Assembly: GCF_014203695.1 (NCBI RefSeq)
Contig: NZ_JACHJO010000004.1
Coordinates: forward strand, 310,001 to 374,000
DNA length: 64,000 nt
From: Nocardiopsis algeriensis
GTDB taxonomy: Bacteria > Actinomycetota > Actinomycetes > Streptosporangiales > Streptosporangiaceae
Direction of reading: 5' to 3'
The notes under the pieces are model-generated. The model made no database searches. It was not told where the DNA came from and saw only the letters and a list, made by a program, of their open reading frames with translations. The position numbers and the translations under genes were made by a program. Shown here piece after piece: positions 53,621 to 61,293 of this stretch; the stretch's first letter is position 1; the number at the start of each line of letters is the position of its first letter.

Positions 53621-54403
53621 TCAGGACCTCTCGTGGGGGATCACCAGCGGCGTGCCCGTGCGCGGGTCGGGGACGACGTCGCAGGCCAGGCCGAACACCT
53701 CCCCCATCCGCTCGGAGGTCAGCACCTCCCCGGGGCTGCCGTCGGCGACCACCCGGCCGCCGTGCATGAGCACCAGGCGGGTGGCGTACCGGGCCGCCTG
53801 GGCGAGATCGTGCAGGACCGCCACGACGGTGCGGCCGGCGCGGTGCAGGCCGGCGAACAGCTCCAGCAGTTCGTACTGGTGGGCGATGTCCAGGTAGGTG
53901 GTGGGCTCGTCCAGGAGGACGACACCGGTGTCCTGGGCCAGGACCATCGCCACCCACGCCCGCTGGCGCTGGCCGCCCGAGAGCGCACCGACGTGCGCGT
54001 CGGCCAGTTCCGCCGTACCGGTCAGCTCCAGGGCCCTGTCGACGGCGGCCTCGTCCTCGGGACTCCACTGCCTCAGCAGCGTGTGGTAGGGGAAGCGGCC
54101 GCGCGCGGCCAGCGCCCGCACGGTGATGCCCTCGGGTGCGACGGGGCTCTGCGGCAGCAGCGCCAGGGCGCGGGCGACCGCCTTGGCGCGCTGGGCGCGG
54201 ATGTCGGTGCCGTGCAGCAGGACCCGGCCCGCGACCGGTCGGTTCACCCGCCCCAGGGCCTTGAGGAGGGTGGACTTGCCGCAGCCGTTGGGTCCCACGA
54301 CGACGGTGAACTCACCCTCGGACACCGTCAGGTCCAGGCCCTCGACCACCGGGTCGGCGCCGTAGCCCAGGGTGAGCCCCTCAGCGGTCAGCACAGGGTT
54401 CAC
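53621..54403 (-). CDS. Iron-siderophore ABC transporter, ATP-binding protein (FecE/FhuC-like)
   Basis: A 260-residue importer ATPase: Walker A GPNGCGKST, Q loop LLPQSP, signature LSGGQRQRAW, Walker B VVLLDEPTTYLD, H loop VLHDL. It drives uptake of ferric siderophore across the membrane. GTG 54403 has GGGAG just upstream and overlaps the permease stop by 4 bp (GTGA); an ATG at 54421 would add six residues. Last gene of a four-gene operon. Confidence 0.94.
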   Translation of the reverse strand: MNPVLTAEGLTLGYGADPVVEGLDLTVSEGEFTVVVGPNGCGKSTLLKALGRVNRPVAGRVLLHGTDIRAQRAKAVARALALLPQSPVAPEGITVRALAARGRFPYHTLLRQWSPEDEAAVDRALELTGTAELADAHVGALSGGQRQRAWVAMVLAQDTGVVLLDEPTTYLDIAHQYELLELFAGLHRAGRTVVAVLHDLAQAARYATRLVLMHGGRVVADGSPGEVLTSERMGEVFGLACDVVPDPRTGTPLVIPHERS

Positions 54404-55467
54404 AGCACTCCCTTTCGCCATTCACGAACCAGCAGGTAGCCCAGGTACACGCCCCCGAACGCGAGGGTGAAGATGCCCACCGGCAGGCCCTCGCCGATCG
54501 GCAGATGCTGCACGGCCAGGTCGGCCGCGACGAGCAGCAGCGCCCCCACCAGCGCCGACAGGGCCAGGTTCGGTCCGGGTGCCCCGCTGAGGCGGCGGGC
54601 GATCTGCGGAGCGGTCAGTGCGACGAACGCGATCGGCCCCGCCACCGCGACCGCCGCCGCGGAGAGCAGCACCGACAGCACCACGGCCAGGGTCCGGGTG
54701 CGGCCGGCCGCCGCGCCGAGGGCGTCGGCGAGCTCGTCGCCCATCTCGTTGACCGCCACGGGACCGGACAGGTACAGCAGCAGCGGCACCGCGGCCGACA
54801 CGGCCGCCCAGACGATCGCGGCGTGCTCCCAGGAGCGGGCGTTCAGACTGCCGTTGATGTAGGCGGACAGGACACCGGCCTGGTCGCGGGCCATCACCGA
54901 CACCACGAAGTGGGTGAAGGCCTGCGCCATGGCGGCCACGCCGATTCCGGCGACGATGAGGCGGCCGGGGTGGCGCAGGCCGGTGCCCGTGGCGGTGTAC
55001 ACCACGAGCATGGCCAGGAACGCCCCCGCCAGGGCTCCCAGCGGGACCGGGACGGTCCCCGGCAGGACGAGCGCGACGAAGGCGGCACCCGCGCCGGCCC
55101 CCGCACCGAGCCCGATCACGTCGGGGCTCCCCAGAGGGTTGCGGGTGACGGACTGGAAGAGGGCACCCGACAGGCCGAGTGCCGCGCCGGCGCCGAGGGC
55201 GACGGCCAGGCGCGGACCGCGCAGCCTGTCGAACACGAACGCCTCGGTGCCCTCCCCCGCCCCCGCGACGACGGCGGGGATCCGGGCCGGGGAGATGCCC
55301 AGGTCACCGAGGGCGAGGGTCGCGACCGCGGCCCCGGCCACGGCCGCCAGCGTCAGGGCGCACCACAGCAGGGAGCGCGGGCCGACGGGGAGCGCGACCG
55401 GGCCCAGCCGCAGCACGGGGGGACGGCGGCGCGCCGGTGGCCGGGACGGGAGCCGGTCGGGGTTCAC
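54400..55467 (-). CDS. Iron-siderophore ABC transporter permease (FecD-like)
   Basis: A 355-residue FecCD-family permease with about ten membrane helices. The family motif LSGALFQSVTRNPLGSPDVIGL is present in segments, and the cytoplasmic coupling stretch lies before GPIAFVALTAPQIARRL. An Arg/Pro-rich N-terminus precedes the first helix. The GTG at 55467 overlaps the previous gene's stop (GTGA). It pairs with the permease encoded upstream. Confidence 0.93.
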   Translation of the reverse strand: MNPDRLPSRPPARRRPPVLRLGPVALPVGPRSLLWCALTLAAVAGAAVATLALGDLGISPARIPAVVAGAGEGTEAFVFDRLRGPRLAVALGAGAALGLSGALFQSVTRNPLGSPDVIGLGAGAGAGAAFVALVLPGTVPVPLGALAGAFLAMLVVYTATGTGLRHPGRLIVAGIGVAAMAQAFTHFVVSVMARDQAGVLSAYINGSLNARSWEHAAIVWAAVSAAVPLLLYLSGPVAVNEMGDELADALGAAAGRTRTLAVVLSVLLSAAAVAVAGPIAFVALTAPQIARRLSGAPGPNLALSALVGALLLVAADLAVQHLPIGEGLPVGIFTLAFGGVYLGYLLVREWRKGVL

Positions 55468-56480
55468 GGGGCCTCCCGCATCCTGCGGACGACGTACAGC
55501 AGCACGGGGGAGCCGACGAAGGCGGTGACCACGCCGACCATGAGCTCGGTCGGGCGCACGACGGTACGGCCCAGCACGTCGGCGACCAGGAGCAGCGTCG
55601 GTCCCACCAGCAGGGAGAAGGGCACCTGCGCCCGGAAGTCCACCCCCGCCAGGGCGCGCACGATGTGCGGGACCGCCAGGCCCACGAAGGCGATGGGGCC
55701 CGCCGCCGCGGTCGCCCCGGCCGCGAGCAGCGTCGCCGCGACCAGTCCCGCCGTACGGGTCCAGGTGGTGTTGGCACCGGTGGCGACGGCGGCCTCCTCC
55801 CCCAGGGCCAGGGCGTTGAGGCCGCCCATGACCAGCAGCGCCAGGGCGACGCCCGCGGCGATGACCGGAAGGACGGAGAGGACGACGTCGTAGCCGCGGC
55901 CCGCCAGCGAACCGACGACCCAGTAGCGGTAGCTGTCGAAGACCTCGGGCATGCTCAGCGCCACCGCCTGGACGTAGGCGGTGAGGACCGCGGAGACCAC
56001 CGCGCCGGCCAGGATCAGGCGGACCATTCCTCCGTCCCCGCCCCGGCTGCCGACTGCGTAGGCGGCCAGGCCCGCGGCCAGCGCGCCGGGCAGCGCCCAC
56101 CACACCGTCGCCGCCACCGAGGTGGGTCCGAGCAGCGCGGTGGCCGTGACCACCGCGGCGGCCGCACCGGCGTTGACGCCGAGCAGCCCGGGGTCCGCCA
56201 GCGGATTGCGGGTGACACCCTGCATGAGTGTGCCGGCCAGCGCCAGCGCCGCTCCGGCCACGATCCCCATGACCGTGCGGGGGATGCGGCTCTCCACCAC
56301 GGTGGTGGTGTAGGCGTCGGCGCCGCCGGCGAGCGCCTGCCAGACCTCCAGGGGCGTGGTGGGGCGCCCGCCCGCGACGAGGCTGAGGAGGACCGCCCCG
56401 GCCAGCGCCGCCCCGCCCGCGCCGAGCACGAGCGCGGCGCGGGCGGGGCGGGCCCGTCCGGGGACCGTGCGTGTCTTCAC
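55464..56480 (-). CDS. Iron-siderophore ABC transporter permease (FecC-like)
   Basis: A 338-residue FecCD-family permease, about ten helices, with MQGVTRNPLADPGLLGVNAG and GPIAFVGLAVPHIVRAL. GTG 56480 is 8 bp past the stop of the binding-protein gene; the frame upstream runs antisense-like into that gene and is not coding. Partner of the next permease. Confidence 0.92.
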   Translation of the reverse strand: MKTRTVPGRARPARAALVLGAGGAALAGAVLLSLVAGGRPTTPLEVWQALAGGADAYTTTVVESRIPRTVMGIVAGAALALAGTLMQGVTRNPLADPGLLGVNAGAAAAVVTATALLGPTSVAATVWWALPGALAAGLAAYAVGSRGGDGGMVRLILAGAVVSAVLTAYVQAVALSMPEVFDSYRYWVVGSLAGRGYDVVLSVLPVIAAGVALALLVMGGLNALALGEEAAVATGANTTWTRTAGLVAATLLAAGATAAAGPIAFVGLAVPHIVRALAGVDFRAQVPFSLLVGPTLLLVADVLGRTVVRPTELMVGVVTAFVGSPVLLYVVRRMREAP

Positions 56481-56488
56481 CTGAGGGG

Positions 56489-57520
56489 TCAGTCCTCGAC
56501 CTCGGCCGCGGCCTCCTCGATGAGGGGCACGTAGCGCTCCAGGACCCACGGAACGGTCAGCGGGTTGATGATCGAGGAAGCGGTGACGAAGGAGGTGTCC
56601 TCGGGGGCGACCACGGCGCCGCTGCCGACCGCCGGAATGGCCTGGTAGAGCTCCTGGGCCTCGATCTCGGCCCGGGTCTCGGCGTCGGTGTAGAAGGTGA
56701 AGACCAGGTCGCTGCCGGAGAGCTTGTCGGCGTTCTCCAGGCCGATGATCGCGGAGTCGGTGCCCTCGACCTCCTCGAAGGTCTCCACGACCGGGTCGAC
56801 GGTCAGGCCCAGGCCGCGGACCATGGCCACGCGCTGCTCGTCGGGCAGGAAGACACCCAGCGTTCCGGGGCCGTCGGTGTAGATGTAGGAGAAGGTCAGG
56901 TCGGCGAACTCGGGATGGGCCGCGGCCGTCTCCTCGAACTGGGCCTCGATGTCCTCGATGAGCCCCTGGGCCTCCTCCGGCTGGCCGAGCGCCTCGCCGA
57001 TGATCTCGATCTGCTGGTCCCAGTCGGTGCTCCAGGGCAGGTCGGGGTAGGCGACGGTGGGGGCGATGTCGGAGAGGATGTCGTACTGCTCCTGGGTCAT
57101 GCCCGACCAGGGCGCCAGGATGACGTCGGGCTCCAGTTCCAGGATCGCCTCGATGTCGAGCTCCTCCCCGCCGGCGAACTGGGTGGGCAGCTCCCCGCCC
57201 GTCTCGGTGACGGCCTCGTGGATCCAGGGGAGGTAGCCGGTGTCGTCACTGCCCCACTCGTAGCTCTCGATGCCGACCGGCACGGAGCCCAGGGCGATCG
57301 CGGTCTCGGCGGACCCCTGCCCGATGGTGACGACCCGCTCGGGCCTCTCGGGGATCTCCGCGGTGCCCAGGGCACTCTCGATGCTGACGGGGAAGGCGCC
57401 GTCGGACCCGCCGCCTTCCGGGGCGGGCTGCTCCTGCTCTCCTGAACCGCAGGCGGTCAGGCCGAGAGCCAGCAGGGCGGCGAGTCCGGTGCCGGCGGCA
57501 CGGCGGAGAACAGGGTCCAT
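56489..57520 (-). CDS. Iron-siderophore substrate-binding lipoprotein
   Basis: A 343-residue class III binding protein. Signal peptide with lipobox LTAC (Cys24), an acidic linker, then two lobes with ERVVTIGQGSAETAIALG and ILELEPDVILAPWSGM. It captures a ferric siderophore outside the cell and delivers it to the two permeases. ATG 57520. First gene of the operon, preceded by an iron box at 57614-57630, so iron repression is expected. Confidence 0.94.
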   Translation of the reverse strand: MDPVLRRAAGTGLAALLALGLTACGSGEQEQPAPEGGGSDGAFPVSIESALGTAEIPERPERVVTIGQGSAETAIALGSVPVGIESYEWGSDDTGYLPWIHEAVTETGGELPTQFAGGEELDIEAILELEPDVILAPWSGMTQEQYDILSDIAPTVAYPDLPWSTDWDQQIEIIGEALGQPEEAQGLIEDIEAQFEETAAAHPEFADLTFSYIYTDGPGTLGVFLPDEQRVAMVRGLGLTVDPVVETFEEVEGTDSAIIGLENADKLSGSDLVFTFYTDAETRAEIEAQELYQAIPAVGSGAVVAPEDTSFVTASSIINPLTVPWVLERYVPLIEEAAAEVED

Positions 57521-57613
57521 GGGCGAGCGGCTTCCTTCACAGGGCTCTGCCTCGCGACAGGCAGGGCGAAAGACAACACAGGGGCACGAAGAGGGGCAAT
57601 GCCACCATCAACG

Positions 57614-57630
57614 AAGGTTAGTCTAACCTC
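57614..57630. promoter_or_regulatory. IdeR/DmdR-type iron box
   Basis: AAGGTTAGTCTAACCTC, a near-perfect match to the IdeR/DmdR1 consensus TTAGGTTAGGCTAACCTAA, 94 bp upstream of the siderophore-binding protein start. Fe2+-loaded repressor should block the operon when iron is plentiful. Confidence 0.88.
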
Positions 57631-57781
57631 ACTTTGCGAGCCCTTGAAGGGCGGGGCGAGCAGCGGCACACGCTCCCCTCTTGACCGAAACAGGGCCCCG
57701 TGTTGACGCCTTCCGGAGAGGAATACCGACTGCCTCCGGGAAGAGGGCAGGGGACCGTGCATTCGCAACGAGGGAGAAGGC

Positions 57782-58000
57782 ATGATCGCGAAACTGTCCC
57801 AGATGGGGGTCACCTCCGAGATGGCCTACTTTGCGGGCCTCGGCTCCGTCGGCCTCGCTTTCGCCAGCTGGTTCGCCTCCAAGAAGGGCGAGAGCGCAGG
57901 ACTGGACCGTGCCGACCGCTGGGGGATCTTCGTGGGTGAGTGGGCACCGACGTTCTTCGCGATCGGCGTCGCCCTGCGCCTGGAGGAGCAGAAGCGCTGA
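57782..58000 (+). CDS. Small membrane protein of unknown function (72 aa)
   Basis: A 72-residue protein with two hydrophobic segments (EMAYFAGLGSVGLAFASWF and RWGIFVGEWAPTFFAIGVAL) joined by a charged loop (KKGESAGLDRAD). It resembles short actinomycete membrane proteins without known function. GAGGGAGAAGGC precedes ATG 57782, an excellent ribosome site, and a strong terminator follows. Confidence 0.8.
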   Translation: MIAKLSQMGVTSEMAYFAGLGSVGLAFASWFASKKGESAGLDRADRWGIFVGEWAPTFFAIGVALRLEEQKR

Positions 58001-58029
58001 CAGGCGGTACCACCGGCGCTAGGCTGAAC

Positions 58030-58074
58030 GCGGCGGTGCCCGCCGGACCTTCCGTGTCCGGCGGGCACCGCCGC
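58030..58074 (+). terminator. Very strong hairpin terminator
   Basis: GCGGCGGTGCCCGCCGGA (58030-58047) pairs without mismatch with TCCGGCGGGCACCGCCGC (58057-58074) around a 9-nt loop. It follows the 72-residue membrane protein gene by 29 bp and ends only 26 bp before the next start codon, leaving little room for a separate promoter. Confidence 0.85.
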
Positions 58075-58100
58075 GGACGTACGCGACCGAGGGGGCTTCC

Positions 58101-58895
58101 ATGTGTCTGAACGGAACCGGCGAGACGGTGCGGTCCCGGACCGGGGCCCCCGACACGCCGCAGGCCCCGCCCGCGGGCCCCCGCTCCTGGCCCCGGGAGT
58201 TCCGCCGGGTGGCGGATCTGAGCCACGTGATCGCACCGGACATGCCGCTGTGGGACGACGAGGGGCCCCGGCGCGAGACCGTGAGCGAGGCGCCGCCCGC
58301 AGGCGCCTTCGGCTTCTACGTCCAGCGCTGGACGTTCAGCGAACACACCGGCACCCATCTGGACGCGCCGGGACACGTGATCGGCGGAGGGCGCCTGGTA
58401 CCCGACATCCGCCCCGAGGAGCTCGTCGCCCCGGCCGCGGTGATCGACATCAGCCGACGTGCCGCCGAGGACCCCGACACCGCGGTGACGGTCGACGACG
58501 TACTGGACTTCGAACGCCGGCACGGGCGCATACCGGAGGGCGCGGCGGTGCTGATGCACTCGGGCTGGAGCGAGCGATGGGAGGAGGGCCGCGACGCGGT
58601 CCGCGGGGTGGACGCCGACGGGGTCTGGCACTTCCCGGGTTTCGGCCCCGAGGCGTGCGAGTTCCTCTTCTCCCGGCGGCGGATCGCGGGGGTCGGGGTG
58701 GACACGCTGAGCACCGACCCGGGCAACTCCTCCGAATTCCCTGCCCACGAGGTGATCGGCCGGGCCGACCGCTGGGGGCTGGAGGCCCTGAGGGGCCTGG
58801 ACCGGCTGCCGCCCAGCGGCGCGCTCCTGACGATCGGGGTGCTGCCCGCCCTGGACGCCTCAGGAGGTCCCAGCCGGGTCCTGGCGATGTGGTGA
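58101..58895 (+). CDS. Cyclase family (kynurenine formamidase-like) metal hydrolase
   Basis: A 264-residue protein of the cyclase superfamily. The diagnostic motif HTGTHLDAPGH gives the metal-binding histidines and Asp; GVGVDTLSTDPG is the second conserved block. Members hydrolyse N-formylkynurenine, isatin or similar compounds. CGAGGGGGCTTCC precedes ATG 58101. A large hairpin ends 26 bp before the start. It converges on clpX. Confidence 0.9.
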   Translation: MCLNGTGETVRSRTGAPDTPQAPPAGPRSWPREFRRVADLSHVIAPDMPLWDDEGPRRETVSEAPPAGAFGFYVQRWTFSEHTGTHLDAPGHVIGGGRLVPDIRPEELVAPAAVIDISRRAAEDPDTAVTVDDVLDFERRHGRIPEGAAVLMHSGWSERWEEGRDAVRGVDADGVWHFPGFGPEACEFLFSRRRIAGVGVDTLSTDPGNSSEFPAHEVIGRADRWGLEALRGLDRLPPSGALLTIGVLPALDASGGPSRVLAMW

Positions 58896-58911
58896 CCGGG
58901 TCCCGCGGATC

Positions 58912-60195
58912 TCAGGCCGACCTGCGTCGGTCCTTGCCGTCGGGCAGCTGGGTCCTGGGCACGATCGTGGGATTGACGTTGTCGATCACCGTCTCCCGCG
59001 TAATGATTACCTGACCCACATCCTTACGCGAAGGCACCTCATACATCACCGACAACAACACCTCCTCAATAATCGCCCGCAACCCGCGCGCACCCGTCCC
59101 CCGCATGATCCCCTGCTCAGCCACCGCCTCCAAAGCATCCGGCGTGAACTCCAACTCCACACCGTCCAACTCGAACAACCGCTGATACTGCTTCACCAAC
59201 GCATTGCGCGGCTCGGTCAAAATCCGGATCAACGCCTCCCGATCCAGATCCCCCACACTCGTGATCACCGGCAACCGCCCGATGAACTCCGGAATCATCC
59301 CGAACTTCAACAGATCCTCGGGCATCACCTCACCCAGCAGCGCCGCACCACCACGCTCCGACTCCGGCCGCAGCACCGCATTGAAACCCATCCCCTGACG
59401 GCCCGTGCGCGACTCCACGATCTGCTCCAGACCCGCGAACGCCCCACCGCAGATGAACAGCACATTGGTCGTGTCGATCTGGATGAACTCCTGATGCGGA
59501 TGCTTGCGCCCACCCTGAGGCGGCACACTCGCCGTCGTCCCCTCCAAGATCTTCAACAGCGCCTGCTGCACACCCTCACCCGACACATCACGCGTGATCG
59601 ACGGATTCTCGCTCTTGCGCGCCACCTTGTCGACCTCGTCGATGTAGATGATCCCCGTCTCGGCCTTCTTCACGTCGTAATCGGCCGCCTGGATCAACTT
59701 GAGCAGGATGTTCTCCACATCCTCACCCACATACCCCGCCTCGGTCAGCGCCGTGGCATCGGCAATCGCAAAAGGCACATTCAAAATCCGCGCCAGCGTC
59801 TGCGCCAGCAGCGTCTTGCCCGACCCCGTCGGACCCAGCAGCAAGATGTTGGACTTGGCGATCTCCACGTCCTCGCCACCAGGACGCTCCGACTCCGACC
59901 GCACCCGCTTGTAGTGGTTGTACACCGCCACCGACAGCGCCTTCTTGGCCTGCTCCTGCCCGATCACGTACGAGTCCAGGAACTCGTAGATCTCCCGCGG
60001 CTTGGGCAGCGACTCCCACGACAGCTCGGGGGTGAGGAGGTCGTCCTCCTCCTCCATGATCTCGTTGCACAGCCCGACGCACTCGTCGCAGATGCAGATG
60101 TGGCCGGGCCCGGCGATGAGTCTGCGCACCTCGCTCTGGTTCTTGCCGCAGAACGAGCACTTGAGCAGGGGGCCACCGGCCCCGGAGGCTGTCAC
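58912..60195 (-). CDS. clpX: ATP-dependent Clp protease ATP-binding subunit ClpX
   Basis: A 427-residue AAA+ unfoldase. The N-terminal zinc-binding domain has Cys13, 16, 36 and 39 (CSFCGK, CDEC). Walker A GPTGSGKT is at 121-128, Walker [10 protein letters not shown], pore loop GYVGED, the IGF-type loop region and sensor [11 protein letters not shown] follow. It feeds substrates to ClpP. GTG 60195 has GAGGAG 10 nt before it. Codon use is mosaic: from about 59940 to 59000 most third positions are G or T (TTG, GGT, GCG, ACG), while both ends use C-rich codons like the neighbours. No clpP is adjacent, so it is either relocated or a second clpX. Confidence 0.96.
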   Translation of the reverse strand: MTASGAGGPLLKCSFCGKNQSEVRRLIAGPGHICICDECVGLCNEIMEEEDDLLTPELSWESLPKPREIYEFLDSYVIGQEQAKKALSVAVYNHYKRVRSESERPGGEDVEIAKSNILLLGPTGSGKTLLAQTLARILNVPFAIADATALTEAGYVGEDVENILLKLIQAADYDVKKAETGIIYIDEVDKVARKSENPSITRDVSGEGVQQALLKILEGTTASVPPQGGRKHPHQEFIQIDTTNVLFICGGAFAGLEQIVESRTGRQGMGFNAVLRPESERGGAALLGEVMPEDLLKFGMIPEFIGRLPVITSVGDLDREALIRILTEPRNALVKQYQRLFELDGVELEFTPDALEAVAEQGIMRGTGARGLRAIIEEVLLSVMYEVPSRKDVGQVIITRETVIDNVNPTIVPRTQLPDGKDRRRSA

Positions 60196-60458
60196 TGGAA
60201 ACGTTCTCCTCACTCACGGGCATGGCCCGGGCGTCCTGCGGGGAGGTCCCCGGCGATCCAGAGGATCAGGTCATCCGAAACCTCACGGTATCCCGTACCG
60301 GGACGGGCGGCAAAGCAGAGCCCGGGTGTGGTAGAGGGCCCCGTCCACCGACCTGGGCAGTCCTGGGCGGTCATCCCTGTGGCACGGCGCACGCGGAAAT
60401 CCGACCCCGCATAACAAAAAGGAAACGGGGCACTTCCTTTCCCGAGAGGAGAAGCGCA

Positions 60459-60638
60459 ATGGCCAACGCACGACGCATCGTGAATCAGCTCCGCAAGTTC
60501 GACTCCCGCAAGGGCCGCCCCTCGTCCGGCGGGTACCGCACTCCGAAGAGGGGCTCCGGCAAGCGCGGCGGCTCTCTGCTGGGCAAGCTGGAGCGCAAGG
60601 GGATCCCCGCCCTGCGGCGCCTGCTGGCCCGCCGATGA
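60459..60638 (+). CDS. Small, strongly basic protein (59 aa)
   Basis: A 59-residue protein with about 18 Lys/Arg residues (MANARRIVNQLRKFDSRKG, GSGKRGGSLLGKLERKG, RRLLARR), Gly/Ser-rich in the middle. It resembles neither a known ribosomal protein nor a histone-like protein that I can name; nucleic-acid binding is a reasonable guess. AGAGGAGAAGCGCA precedes the ATG at 60459, a very good ribosome site, and a 16-bp terminator follows 19 bp after the stop. Confidence 0.75.
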   Translation: MANARRIVNQLRKFDSRKGRPSSGGYRTPKRGSGKRGGSLLGKLERKGIPALRRLLARR

Positions 60639-60657
60639 GGGCACCGGCACCGACAAG

Positions 60658-60694
60658 GACGGCCCGGCGAAGCGATCCGCTTCGCCGGGCCGTC
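60658..60694. terminator. Bidirectional hairpin terminator
   Basis: GACGGCCCGGCGAAGC (60658-60673) and GCTTCGCCGGGCCGTC (60679-60694) form a perfect 16-bp stem with a 5-nt loop, between the convergent stops of the basic protein and VOC genes. Confidence 0.9.
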
Positions 60695-60716
60695 CGCATC
60701 TCGGTCCGGGCGGGGC

Positions 60717-61109
60717 TCAGAAGGTGCGCTGGTCGCGTCGCAGGGGGTGGTCGTCGGGGATCTGGACCAGGACGATCCTCACTCCGTCGGGGTCGGCGAT
60801 CCAGGCCTCTTCCAGGCCCCAGAACTCCACCTCGGGCTTGCGCAGGCCCTCGACACCCGCCGCGACCAGGCGCTCGTACTCGGCCCTGACGTCACGCACC
60901 TGCATCCACAGGGAGATGGGAGGAACCTCGGAGGCCTCGGAGCTCCCCGAGACCTCCAGCAGCCCGTTGCCGAGGTAGAAGACCGTTCCGGGCTGCTCGG
61001 GAGTACCGAACTCCCGGTACACGGCCAGGCCCATCACGTCCCGGTAGAAGTCGCGGCTCCGGAAGACGTCGGTGGGACGCAGCAGGACACGGCTGCTCAG
61101 AATTTCCAT
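60717..61109 (-). CDS. VOC (glyoxalase/bleomycin resistance) family protein
   Basis: A 130-residue protein with two beta-alpha-beta-beta-beta units of the vicinal oxygen chelate fold (RPTDVFRSRDFYRDVMGLAV; ISLWMQVRDVRAEYERLVAAG) and the ending IADPDGVRIVLVQ. Members are lyases, dioxygenases or drug-binding proteins. The substrate cannot be told. ATG 61109 follows GGGAGGATC. Confidence 0.88.
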   Translation of the reverse strand: MEILSSRVLLRPTDVFRSRDFYRDVMGLAVYREFGTPEQPGTVFYLGNGLLEVSGSSEASEVPPISLWMQVRDVRAEYERLVAAGVEGLRKPEVEFWGLEEAWIADPDGVRIVLVQIPDDHPLRRDQRTF

Positions 61110-61293
61110 GTCCGGATCCTCCCAGGCCCTGCCCTGCTGCTCCAGGGACCAAGGGCGGATCCGGCCAGGCGTTCGGCCCCGGGACCGCCCAGCGGCACGC
61201 GAACCTCCTCCAGGAAGTACTGGAAGCGCTTTCCCCGCTCTCCGCGGCCGCTGGGGGTCCCTTACGGGAACACCGGGTCACCCCGGTCGCCGG

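Noticed and set aside
61221-61234. Second LacI-like site (TGGAAGCGCTTTCC) between the VOC and pectate lyase genes
   Set aside because: It lacks one base for full symmetry (only AAGCGCTT is palindromic) and lies after the pectate lyase stop, so I do not call it an operator.
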